Source: Ensifer sp. PDNC004
Lineage (GTDB): Bacteria; Pseudomonadota; Alphaproteobacteria; Rhizobiales; Rhizobiaceae
DNA length: 64,000 nucleotides
Reading direction: 5' to 3'
NCBI RefSeq assembly: GCF_016919405.1
Contig: NZ_CP070353.1
Location: forward strand, 3,794,501-3,858,500
Part shown: positions 42,505 to 50,710 of the stretch, one piece after another
How positions within the stretch are numbered: the first letter of the stretch is position 1
How the letters are laid out: each line of letters starts with the position of its first letter
Program-made: the position numbers and the translations under genes
The notes under the pieces: generated by a model
Seen by the model: only the letters and a program-made list of their open reading frames with translations
What the model was told of the DNA's origin: nothing
Databases searched by the model: none

Positions 42505-44181
42505 CTACGCGTTTGACGGGGCTGGCTGCAAGGCCTCGGAGATGCGCACGGCGTCCTCGACGATCCAGGTTTCGAGCGTCGCCTGCCGGCCGCGCAGGCC
42601 GATGTCCAGTCGCTCGTGTCCTTCGATCACCAGACCCGCACGGTTGACGAGTTCGGCCGAGACGGCCAGTTGCACGTCATGTTCCTTGGCGAGGCCCTCC
42701 AGCCGGCTCGCCGTGTTGATGGTATCGCCGACCGCCGTCAGCGATGTCGCCTGGCCGTAGCCGATCTCGCCGATGATCGCCGGGCCTGCGTGCAGTCCCA
42801 TGGCGATGCGCAGCGGCTCGTCGAGTTCGCCGCGGAAGGTCTGGTTCAGCGTTTCGAGGCCCTTGGATATGCGCACGGCGGCGGCAAGCGACTGACGGCA
42901 GGCCTCGGTATAGGTGCTCTTCAGGCCGAAGATCGCCAAAGCGCCGTCGCCGATGAACTTGTCGATGACGCCACCGGAATCCTCGACCGCTTCGCCCACC
43001 ATCTCGAAGTAGCGGTTGAGCAGGAACACGGTGTCGAAAGGCAGCTTGTGTTCGGCAATGCTGGTGAAGCCGCGCAGGTCGCAGAAGAGCACGGCGATGC
43101 GCCGCTCACGGCCTTCGCCGCCCTCGCGCCCGATTTGCCTCTTGATGCCGAGGCTGTCGCTGTCGAGGATCGGCACGACCGTCACATTGTGCACCGGGCG
43201 GAACTGGCAGGCGAGGCGGACATTGTCGGGGGCGCCGATCCGCTTGAGGGTCGCAAGCTCGGCATCCTCGGGCTGTGGCTGGTCTTCAAGGCCCTGGATG
43301 ATGCGCACGCGGCAGGTCGAGCATCGGCCACGGCCGCCGCAGACCGAGACATGCGGGATCCCGGCGGCGCGGCTTGCTTCCAGCACGCTGAAGCCGAGAT
43401 TGACGGTGGCGACCCGGCCGTCGGGGTAGCGGACACGAATGCGCCCGCCCTTCGGTATGGCCCGCAGCAGGAAGGTGCCGGCGATCAGGCCGCCGAAGCC
43501 GAAATAGAGGCCGAGCCGAATATCCTCGAGGAGCGTCAGGTCGAATTGAGGCTTCGAATAGGAACGGTCGCCATAGCCGCCATGTTCGGCGTAACCGTCC
43601 TCCATGGAGCGGGCGCCGCTGACGAAGCCGAGCAACGCGAAGATCGGCACGAGGATCGCGACCGTGTAGAGCAGGATTTCGTAGCGTGCAAACCAGGGCC
43701 GGCCGCGCATCCAGAACCAGGCTCCGAGGCAGCCGTGGCCCCAGACGAGCAGCAGGGCGACCGACTGCCTGATGGCGTTGAACGAATTCGACCAGAGCGT
43801 GCGGAGCATGTCCGGATAGTCGGCGTCGATCCCTGTGAAGAGAGGCTCAACGCGCGCGGCGGTGACATGGCCGATCAGCAGGAAGGGCAGGCTGAGGCCG
43901 AAGACGATCTTCAGCGCCTCGCGCGTCGGCATTCTGAGCGTCTGCCGGCGGTAGATGCTTTCGAGCGCCATGACGAAGTGCAAAAGCAGGGCGCCATAGA
44001 GCAGCACCGTGCCGGGCAGGCTGTGCCAGATGAGATTGAAGCCCCTGCGGGCGGTTTCCATCGCCTCGATGGAGATCAGGCCGAGCGAATGGTTGAAGAA
44101 ATGCGCCAGGACGAACGTACCGAGGATGGCCCCGGAGACGAGGTGAATTCGCTTGCGTCGGTTGGCCGAAATGATCGTCAA
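42505..44181 (-). CDS. Membrane ferredoxin-class III adenylate/guanylate cyclase fusion
   Basis: A 558-residue three-part protein. Residues 1-245 have six hydrophobic segments with several His residues (LAHFFNHSLG, LLHFVMALES, LIGHVTAARV, VWGHGCLG) placed as in b-type cytochrome anchors. Next is a [2Fe-2S] ferredoxin domain with C-x5-C-x2-C (VCGGRGRCSTC) and a fourth Cys 34 residues later (RLACQF). The C-terminal 190 residues are a class III cyclase with metal Asp residues in FCDLRGFTSIAEH and DKFIGDGALAIFG, and Asn/Arg in VGDTINTASRLEG. All catalytic positions appear intact, so a redox- or haem-gated cyclic nucleotide signal is inferred. The 260 bases upstream show no gene. Confidence 0.9.
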   Translation of the reverse strand: MTIISANRRKRIHLVSGAILGTFVLAHFFNHSLGLISIEAMETARRGFNLIWHSLPGTVLLYGALLLHFVMALESIYRRQTLRMPTREALKIVFGLSLPFLLIGHVTAARVEPLFTGIDADYPDMLRTLWSNSFNAIRQSVALLLVWGHGCLGAWFWMRGRPWFARYEILLYTVAILVPIFALLGFVSGARSMEDGYAEHGGYGDRSYSKPQFDLTLLEDIRLGLYFGFGGLIAGTFLLRAIPKGGRIRVRYPDGRVATVNLGFSVLEASRAAGIPHVSVCGGRGRCSTCRVRIIQGLEDQPQPEDAELATLKRIGAPDNVRLACQFRPVHNVTVVPILDSDSLGIKRQIGREGGEGRERRIAVLFCDLRGFTSIAEHKLPFDTVFLLNRYFEMVGEAVEDSGGVIDKFIGDGALAIFGLKSTYTEACRQSLAAAVRISKGLETLNQTFRGELDEPLRIAMGLHAGPAIIGEIGYGQATSLTAVGDTINTASRLEGLAKEHDVQLAVSAELVNRAGLVIEGHERLDIGLRGRQATLETWIVEDAVRISEALQPAPSNA

Positions 44182-44441
44182 GCAAAAAGTCCGGCTCTGC
44201 CGGAGCGCCGTCCGGCTGCAGTGTCAAAACCGTCGGAGACAGCGCTACGGCCCTGATCGAGCCCGCGGCGCGCCCCGTATGAGTTCTCCCTTATTATCCA
44301 GATCGTGCGAGCCGACAACTTACCATTTTTACACAATCTGTTTCGTTTTCGTGTCCTGTTCGTTATCGGCCGGGAAGGCTATTCAGCTCTGTTGGCCACC
44401 CGCTTCGGTCGTCTTGCCCGCCCGTCCAACGCAATGCCGCC

Positions 44442-45341
44442 TCATTCCATCATCGGCGGCAGGCGTGCGACCAGCGTGTCGATGAGCAGACGCAGCTTTG
44501 ACGGCATGTACTGGGTCTTCGGCCAGACGACGTAGGTGCCGTAGGACAGCGCCGGCGTATCCGTGAGTATCCGCACCAGCGAGCCAGAGGCGATGGCGTT
44601 GCGAACGAGCCAGCAGGGCAGCCAGGCGATGCCGAAGCCGCCGGCTGCCGCATCGGCGATCGACGTCAGGTCGTCGAGCCGCAGCCGCGATGGCGGCGTG
44701 ACGGTTCGCACCTGCGTCCCCTTTCCCGGAAAGGACCAGGCGTGCGGCTGACCGCTGCGCCGATAGAGGATCGCCTGATGGGACATCAGGTCGTCGATCG
44801 TTTCCGGCGTACCGTTTGCCTCGAGATAGGCCGGCGAGGCGCAGACGGTCATGCGCTGATCGACGATCTTTCGCGTCATCAGGTCCGGTTCGCTGCGCAG
44901 CGGACCGGTGCGGATAGCAAGGTCGAAGCCGTCCTCGACGAGATCGACGTTGCGGTCGCTGAAATTGAGGTCGAACTCCAGGCGCGGGTGTGTCCGCAGC
45001 AGTTCCGACAGCAGCGGCATGATGCACTGGCGTCCGAAATGCACCGGCATCGACAGGCGCAGGCGGCCCTGGATCTCCTGCTTGCCGGATTCCAGCAGCG
45101 CTTCGCCGGCCCGGATTTCACTAAGCGCCCGCAGGCAGTTTTCGTAGAAAAGCTGGCCCTCGTCGGTGAGGCTCTGGGTGCGCGTGGTGCGGTGGAAGAG
45201 GCGGACGCCCAACCGCTGTTCGAGTTTGGCAACCGTCTTGCCGACCGCGGAGCGCGACAGATTGAGCCTTTCGGCAGCGGCGGAAAACCCACCGGCGTCA
45301 GCCGCTTCCACGAACACCGAGACACCATTGAGGTCGCTCAT
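44442..45341 (-). CDS. LysR family transcription regulator
   Basis: A 299-residue LysR protein. The N-terminal winged helix is VFVEAADAGGFSAAAERLNLSR then AVGKTVAKLEQRLGVRLFHRTTR. The effector domain runs from about residue 90 (RLRLSMPVHFGRQCIMPLL) to the C-terminus. It is divergent from an alcohol dehydrogenase/quinone reductase gene with 106 bases between them, the classic arrangement for control of the neighbour. The effector is unknown. Confidence 0.93.
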   Translation of the reverse strand: MSDLNGVSVFVEAADAGGFSAAAERLNLSRSAVGKTVAKLEQRLGVRLFHRTTRTQSLTDEGQLFYENCLRALSEIRAGEALLESGKQEIQGRLRLSMPVHFGRQCIMPLLSELLRTHPRLEFDLNFSDRNVDLVEDGFDLAIRTGPLRSEPDLMTRKIVDQRMTVCASPAYLEANGTPETIDDLMSHQAILYRRSGQPHAWSFPGKGTQVRTVTPPSRLRLDDLTSIADAAAGGFGIAWLPCWLVRNAIASGSLVRILTDTPALSYGTYVVWPKTQYMPSKLRLLIDTLVARLPPMME

Positions 45342-45363
45342 ATTTGTATCCTTCGGGGAACCA

Positions 45364-45380
45364 ATATGTCGAAATCATAT
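45364..45380. promoter_or_regulatory. Candidate LysR operator
   Basis: ATATGTCGAAATCATAT has perfect ATATG/CATAT arms around seven bases and contains T-N11-A. It is 23 bases from the LysR start and in the shared divergent promoter region. Confidence 0.6.
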
Positions 45381-45447
45381 CGCAACTGGAGAGATAATTT
45401 CAACGCTATGGTTTCTTCATCTGATCGAACCGATGAAAGGAAAGACC

Positions 45448-46470
45448 ATGGCAAGACTGATGAAGGAATGGACTATCGACAGGTTCGGCGCCGCCAACCT
45501 GAAGCTTACCGAAGGGCGCGTTCCGGAAGCCGGGCCGGGCGAGGTGCTTGTTCGCACGACCGCCCTGTCGCTCAATTTCCGCGACAAGCTGGTCCTGGAA
45601 AACGGCATGGGCATGCCGCTTTCCTTCCCCTTCGTGCCGGGCTCCGACATGGCGGGCGTAGTCGAAGCGGTCGGCCGGGGCGTCACCCGCTTCCAGCCGG
45701 GTGATCGGGTCATCTCCGTCTTCGATCCCACCTGGATCGACGGCCAGAAGCCGGGCACGGCCCGTCACCCCACCTCCTTCGCGCTCGGTGGCCTCAATCC
45801 GGGTGTCGCTTCGCAATATGTCGCCTTTCCGGAGGACTGGTTCGTGAAGGCACCTGAAAGCCTTGACGACGGCGAGGCGAGCACCTTGCCCTGTGCCGGG
45901 GTGACGGCCTGGTTCGCACTGGTCGAGAAGGGGCATCCGAAGGCGGGCGACCGCGTCGTCGTGCAGGGCACCGGCGGCGTATCGCTGTTCGGCCTGCAGA
46001 TCGCAAAGGCACATGGCGCCGAGGTTATCATCACGTCGGCGAGCGACGAAAAGCTCGAGCGCGCGCTTGCTCTGGGCGCCGACCACGGCATCAATCGCGT
46101 GAGAGAGGATTGGGCGGAGCGTGTTCTCGAGATCACCGGCGATCGCGGCGCCGACCATATTTTGGAGATCGCCGGTGGCGCCAATCTCGGCAAGTCGCTG
46201 CAGGCTGTGGCCGTGCAGGGAAGGATTTCGGTGATCGGGGTATTCGAGGGCGCCGAGATCTCTGCGCCGGTGACCCCGGTTCTTCTGAAATCGCCTGTTA
46301 TCCAGGGCATCGGCGTCGCCCATCGCCGGGCGCTGGAAGATCTGGTCGGCGCCATCGACCGGACTGGGATCAAGCCGGTGATCGATGCCCGCTACCGGTT
46401 CTCCGAATTGCCGGACGCGCTCGCGCATCTCGATCGCGGTCCGTTCGGCAAGGTGGTCGTTGAGGTCTGA
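45448..46470 (+). CDS. NAD(P)-dependent alcohol dehydrogenase / quinone oxidoreductase (MDR family)
   Basis: A 340-residue medium-chain dehydrogenase/reductase. The GroES-like domain has LSLNFRDKLVLENG and PFVPGSDMAGVVEAVGRGV; the Rossmann domain has VVVQGTGGVSLFGLQIAKAHGA. The usual catalytic zinc Cys-His pair is absent (SLNFRD in its place), so it belongs with the zinc-free quinone-reductase-like group. GAAAGGAAAG precedes the ATG at 45448, with a nearby alternative at 45433. It is probably controlled by the divergent LysR protein. Substrate unknown. Confidence 0.9.
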   Translation: MARLMKEWTIDRFGAANLKLTEGRVPEAGPGEVLVRTTALSLNFRDKLVLENGMGMPLSFPFVPGSDMAGVVEAVGRGVTRFQPGDRVISVFDPTWIDGQKPGTARHPTSFALGGLNPGVASQYVAFPEDWFVKAPESLDDGEASTLPCAGVTAWFALVEKGHPKAGDRVVVQGTGGVSLFGLQIAKAHGAEVIITSASDEKLERALALGADHGINRVREDWAERVLEITGDRGADHILEIAGGANLGKSLQAVAVQGRISVIGVFEGAEISAPVTPVLLKSPVIQGIGVAHRRALEDLVGAIDRTGIKPVIDARYRFSELPDALAHLDRGPFGKVVVEV

Positions 46471-46479
46471 GTTGAACGA

Positions 46480-46511
46480 CGAAGCCGCCGGCTGGAGGTC
46501 CGGCGGCTTCG
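46480..46511. terminator. Hairpin between convergent genes
   Basis: CGAAGCCGCCGG (46480-46491) pairs perfectly with CCGGCGGCTTCG (46500-46511) around eight bases. There is no T-run, but the strong stem between two convergent genes fits a bidirectional terminator. Confidence 0.65.
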
Positions 46512-46546
46512 TTCGATGCGGTGCGGGCAAACCCGCTCGGGTATCG

Positions 46547-47860
46547 TTATTCCGCGGCCTGGCGGGCCATCGGGTTGTTCGGGTGCGTGGTCCAGTTTGC
46601 GTAGTTCGGATCAACCGGCTTGCCGGTACGCTGATCGATCGTGCCGACCGGCAGCTCTTCCATGGTGATGCAGTTTTCGACCGGACAGACATTGACGCAG
46701 AGGTTGCAGCCGACGCACTCGTCTTCCATCACCTCGAAGTGGCGTACGCCGTTGACGAACTGCGTGATCGCCTGGTGCGAGGTATCCTCGCAGGCGATGT
46801 GGCAGCGACCGCACTTGATGCAGGCATCCTGGTCGATCTTCGCCTTGGCGATATAGTTGAGGTTCAGGTACTGCCAGTCGGTGACGTTCGGGACCGCGCG
46901 CCCGGTGATGTCGTCGAGGTTGCGGTGACCCTTGGCGTCCATCCAGTCCGAAAGGCCCGAGATCATTTCCTGGACGATCTTGAAGCCGTAGGTCATGGCT
47001 GCGGTGCAGACCTGAACATTGCCGGCACCCAGCGCCAGGAACTCGGCCGCATCCCGCCAGGTGGTGATGCCGCCGATGCCGGAGATCGGCAGGCCGTAGG
47101 TTTCCGGATCGCGGGCGATCTCGGCGACCATGTTGAGCGCGATCGGCTTGACCGCCGGGCCGCAATAGCCGCCGTGGGTGCCCTTGCCGCCGACCGTCGG
47201 GTTCGGCGCGAAGTTGTCGAGATCGACCGAGACGATCGAGTTGATCGTGTTGATCAGCGACACGGCGTCCGTGCCGCCGGCCTTGGCGGCACGCGCCGGC
47301 TTGCGGATGTCGGTGATGTTGGGCGTCAGCTTGGTGATGACGGGCATGCGCGTGTATTGCTTGCACCAGCGCACGACCATCTCGATGTATTCCGGCACCT
47401 GGCCGACCGCAGCACCCATGCCGCGCTCGGACATGCCGTGCGGACAGCCGAAGTTGAGCTCGATGCCGTCGGCGCCGGTTTCCTCGACCAGCGGCAGGAT
47501 CGCCTTCCACGCCTCTTCCTCGCAGGGCACCATGATCGAAGCGATCAGGGCGCGATCCGGCCAGTTCATCTTCACCTGCTTCATTTCGCGCAGGTTCACA
47601 TAGAGGTCGCGGTCGGTGATGAGCTCGATGTTGTTCAAGCCCAGCAGCCGGCGGTCGGCGCCCCAGATCGCGCCGTAGCGCGGTCCGTTGACGTTGACGA
47701 CCGGCGGGCCTTCCTCACCGAGCGTCTTCCAGACGACGCCGCCCCAGCCCGCCTTGAAGGCGCGCTCGACGTTGTAGGCCTTGTCCGTCGGCGGCGCGGA
47801 TGCCAGCCAGAACGGGTTCGGGGATTTGATGCCGACGAAATTGTTGCGAAGATCAGCCAT
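46547..47860 (-). CDS. preA: NAD-dependent dihydropyrimidine dehydrogenase, PreA subunit
   Basis: A 437-residue protein. Residues 1-320 are an FMN-binding DHOD-type barrel (NFVGIKSPNPFWLASAPPTD; ELNFGCPHGMSERGMGAAVG; GIGGITTWRDAAEFLALGAG). The C-terminus carries two [4Fe-4S] ferredoxin motifs, CIKCGRCHIAC and CVGCNLCVNVC. With PreT it reduces uracil and thymine with NADH, the first step of the reductive pathway. It starts 20 bases after preT. The active-site segment contains CPHG, as in dihydropyrimidine dehydrogenases. Confidence 0.96.
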   Translation of the reverse strand: MADLRNNFVGIKSPNPFWLASAPPTDKAYNVERAFKAGWGGVVWKTLGEEGPPVVNVNGPRYGAIWGADRRLLGLNNIELITDRDLYVNLREMKQVKMNWPDRALIASIMVPCEEEAWKAILPLVEETGADGIELNFGCPHGMSERGMGAAVGQVPEYIEMVVRWCKQYTRMPVITKLTPNITDIRKPARAAKAGGTDAVSLINTINSIVSVDLDNFAPNPTVGGKGTHGGYCGPAVKPIALNMVAEIARDPETYGLPISGIGGITTWRDAAEFLALGAGNVQVCTAAMTYGFKIVQEMISGLSDWMDAKGHRNLDDITGRAVPNVTDWQYLNLNYIAKAKIDQDACIKCGRCHIACEDTSHQAITQFVNGVRHFEVMEDECVGCNLCVNVCPVENCITMEELPVGTIDQRTGKPVDPNYANWTTHPNNPMARQAAE

Positions 47861-47880
47861 TGGTTTCTCCTCCCGATCCC

Positions 47881-49242
47881 TTAGGCAACTGCGCTCGCGC
47901 GCGGCTGAGCCGCGGCGAAGGCCCGATTGATCGATTCAGCCGCGTCGCGGCCCATGGCGACGGCCGAGACCGTGAGGTCTTCACCGCCGAGCACGCAGTC
48001 GCCGCCGGCCCAAACGTTGGGGAGCGACGTGCGTCCTTCGGCGTCCACAACGATCCGGCCGCCTTCGAGCTGCAGCGCGCCGAGGCCTGCGCCGAGGAAG
48101 CTCTGGCCGATCGCCTTGAAGATCTGGTCGGCGGCAATGATACCGGTTTCGCCGGTCGCCGTCAGCTTTCCGTCTTCGAGCGTGGTGTATTCCAGCTCGA
48201 TGCCGGCGACCTTGCCGTCCTTCTCGGCGATGCGCTTGGGCTGCAGCCAGTGGCGGATGGTGACGCCCTTGGAGGCCGCCAGGTCCTGTTCGAACTCGGA
48301 GGCGTTCATGTGCTCCTTGCCGCGGCGGTAGCAGATCGTCACCTCTTCGGCGCCGAGCAACTTGGCTTGCACCGCAGCGTCGATGGCGGTCATGCCGCCG
48401 CCGAGAACGACGACGCGGCGCCCGACCGCAATGTCAGCCTTGATCTTCGATTGGCGAAGGGCTGCGATGAAGTCGACGGCGTCGTCAACGCCTTCGGCAT
48501 TTTCACCTTCGAGGCGCAACGCGTTGACGCCGGCAAGGCCGAGGCCGAGGAAGACGCCGTCATATTGCTCCGAAAGGTCGGCAAGGGTGAAGTCGCGGCC
48601 GAGTGCCTGCCCATGGCGCACTTCGATGCCGCCGATCGCCAGCACGTAGTCGACTTCCTTCTGGGCGAAGTCATCGACCGACTTGTAGGCGGCAATGCCG
48701 TACTCGTTGAGACCGCCGGACTTCGGGCGGGCATCGTAGATCACGACGTCGTGGCCCTTGACGGCCAGACGATGGGCGGCAGCAAGGCCGGCCGGGCCGG
48801 CGCCGACGACGGCCACCTTGCGGCCGGAGCTTTCCGCGCGGGTGTAGAACTGCTTGTTTTCCTTCATCGCCACGTCGGTCGCATAGCGCTGCAGGCGGCC
48901 GATCTCGACCGGGCGCTCCTCGGCGGTGTTGCGAACGCAGGCCTGTTCGCAGAGCGTTTCGGTGGGACAGACGCGGGCGCACATGCCGCCCAGGATGTTC
49001 TGATCGAAGATCGTCTTGGCCGATCCGATCGGGTTGCCCGTCGATATCTGCCGAATGAACAGCGGGATATCGATGGAGGTGGGACAGGCCGTCATACACG
49101 GCGCGTCATGACAGAAATAACAGCGGTCGGAAGCGACGAGGGCCTCGTGCTTGTCGAGCGGCGGATGCAGGTCGGAGAAATTGCTCTCGTACTCCCCGAG
49201 CGGCAGGCGGCCGCCGAGGATCCCAGATTGTGTCGTTCCCAT
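47881..49242 (-). CDS. preT: NAD-dependent dihydropyrimidine dehydrogenase, PreT subunit
   Basis: A 453-residue flavoprotein related to the small subunit of glutamate synthase. The N-terminal [4Fe-4S] domain has CYFCHDAPCMTACPTSIDIP and CARVCPTETLCEQAC. The FAD motif is VAVVGAGPAGLAAAHRLAVKG and the NAD motif is VVVLGGGMTAIDAAVQAKL. It takes electrons from NADH and passes them to PreA. It is first in the preTA operon and the promoter must lie in 49243-49426, where an AT-rich stretch occurs but no clear RutR palindrome. Confidence 0.95.
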   Translation of the reverse strand: MGTTQSGILGGRLPLGEYESNFSDLHPPLDKHEALVASDRCYFCHDAPCMTACPTSIDIPLFIRQISTGNPIGSAKTIFDQNILGGMCARVCPTETLCEQACVRNTAEERPVEIGRLQRYATDVAMKENKQFYTRAESSGRKVAVVGAGPAGLAAAHRLAVKGHDVVIYDARPKSGGLNEYGIAAYKSVDDFAQKEVDYVLAIGGIEVRHGQALGRDFTLADLSEQYDGVFLGLGLAGVNALRLEGENAEGVDDAVDFIAALRQSKIKADIAVGRRVVVLGGGMTAIDAAVQAKLLGAEEVTICYRRGKEHMNASEFEQDLAASKGVTIRHWLQPKRIAEKDGKVAGIELEYTTLEDGKLTATGETGIIAADQIFKAIGQSFLGAGLGALQLEGGRIVVDAEGRTSLPNVWAGGDCVLGGEDLTVSAVAMGRDAAESINRAFAAAQPRASAVA

Positions 49243-49426
49243 TTTTGGCTCCCAATGTTTTCTCAGGATGATGGAACGGTAACACGCTTTATTTTTTTAT
49301 CAAACGGTAAAAATTTGGGGCAGAAATGAGCGGAAAGCCTTGCGGTCCGGGGCTTTGCGATAGAACCACCAAACCCTTGTTCTTGGCCGATGTTTGACAG
49401 GCACAGGCAAATAGTGGCAGCAAATC

Positions 49427-49535
49427 AGAGCGGGGTGAGGAAAAGTGTGCGCGGTTTTCCGCCTGCACCCCGCTCTGCTTATGAGGGTCGATCATGATAC
49501 TTTTGGATCGACAGGATCCGAAAGTATCGTGATCG
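49427..49535. repeat. RIME-type intergenic repeat, copy 2
   Basis: This is the cleanest copy. Module 1 pairs AGAGCGGGGTG (49427-49437) with CACCCCGCTCT (49466-49476). Module 2 pairs 49489-49509 with 49515-49535 over 21 bases with two mismatches. Gene-free span 49243-49557 holds this element and an AT-rich stretch (49283-49320) that probably contains the preT promoter. Confidence 0.8.
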
Positions 49536-49557
49536 CGGGGGGGAACGGAGAACAGCG

Positions 49558-50511
49558 ATGGCGCGCAGGGGCGAGGCGAACAACAGGCTTGACGATGCTG
49601 CCCGGGCTGGCTGGCTATACTATGTCGCTGGCCGAACCCAGGACGAGATCGCGACTGTCATGGGGATCTCGCGCCAGTCGGCGCAGCGACTGGTTTCGCT
49701 CGCCATGTCCGAGCGGCTGATCAAGGTCCGGCTCGATCATCCGATCGCCGCATGTCTGGAAGCCGCGGCAGGTCTTCGCGACAAATACGGGCTGAAACAT
49801 GTGGAAGTGGTGCCGAGCGATCCGGGTTCGACCTCGACGACCGTCGGCATCGCGGAGGCAGGCGCCGCCGAGATCGAGCGCTGGCTGAAATTGCCCGAGC
49901 CGCAGGTGCTGGCGATCGGTACCGGACGCACGCTGAAGGCGGCCGTCGACCAGTTGCCGCCGATGGAATGTCCGCAGCACCGCATCGTGTCGCTCACCGG
50001 CAATATCGGCCTCGACGGTTCGGCCGCCTATTACAACGTCATCTTCAGCATGGCCGATGCGGTCAAGGCGCGGCATTTTCCGATGCCGCTGCCGGTGCTC
50101 GCCGCTTCGGCCGAGGAGCGCGAGGTGCTGCACAGCCAGAGCCTGGTGCAGGTGGCGCTCAGGCTCGGCGCCGAGGCCAATGTCGCCTTCGTCGGTGTCG
50201 GCGAACTCGGGCCCGATGCGCCGCTCTGCCAGGACGGGTTTCTGGCGCAAGAGGAGATGGCCGGCCTCACCAAGGCGGGTGCTGCGGGCGAGATCTGCGG
50301 CTGGATGTTCGATCATGACGGCGCGTTGCTCTCGGGCAGCTTCAACGAGCGCGTTGCCTCCGTTCCCTTGCCGCCGCGCGACAAGGCCTCGGTCATCGGC
50401 CTTGCCAAGGGCCGGCGCAAATATGAGGCGCTGAGGGCGGCGGTAAAGGGCGGCATCATCAACGGCCTTATCACCGATGAGGCGACGGCGAGCTATCTGC
50501 TCAACGCTTGA
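49558..50511 (+). CDS. smoC: SorC/DeoR family sugar-responsive regulator of the smo operon
   Basis: A 317-residue regulator. An N-terminal helix-turn-helix (GRTQDEIATVMGISRQSAQR) precedes a SorC-type sugar-binding domain (VLAIGTGRTLKAAVDQL; RIVSLTGNIGLDGSAAYYN; AFVGVGELGPDAPLCQDGFL). It sits directly upstream of the polyol transport genes and is the likely regulator of that operon, as in S. meliloti smo. It ends at a terminator before smoE, so the transporter operon starts from its own promoter. GGAG supports the ATG at 49558. Confidence 0.85.
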   Translation: MARRGEANNRLDDAARAGWLYYVAGRTQDEIATVMGISRQSAQRLVSLAMSERLIKVRLDHPIAACLEAAAGLRDKYGLKHVEVVPSDPGSTSTTVGIAEAGAAEIERWLKLPEPQVLAIGTGRTLKAAVDQLPPMECPQHRIVSLTGNIGLDGSAAYYNVIFSMADAVKARHFPMPLPVLAASAEEREVLHSQSLVQVALRLGAEANVAFVGVGELGPDAPLCQDGFLAQEEMAGLTKAGAAGEICGWMFDHDGALLSGSFNERVASVPLPPRDKASVIGLAKGRRKYEALRAAVKGGIINGLITDEATASYLLNA

Positions 50512-50531
50512 GCGTAATGCGAAACGTTTGA

Positions 50532-50557
50532 AAAGGCCGGCCAATGCGCCGGCCTTT
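50532..50557 (+). terminator. Terminator after the SorC-type regulator
   Basis: AAAGGCCGGC (50532-50541) pairs perfectly with GCCGGCCTTT (50548-50557) around CAATGC. The T-run is short. Confidence 0.8.
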
Positions 50558-50710
50558 CGCATGTGCGTAACGAAAAAATCGGCAGTCAAAACAATCTTCT
50601 AATGTTCTCGTGTGCGGCGCAGCAACGATTGCACATTGACATTTTGTCAGGAGAAGTGAGTAATTGCCCATGAGCGAGGCAAATGCTCAATTTCTTCTGG
50701 GAGGAAGTCG

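Noticed and set aside
49272..49300. GGAAC box upstream of the sorC-type gene as an RpoE2 promoter
   Set aside because: GGAAC-N16 is followed by TTTT rather than CGTT, and the sequence is an AT-rich run between divergent genes. The match is too weak to call.
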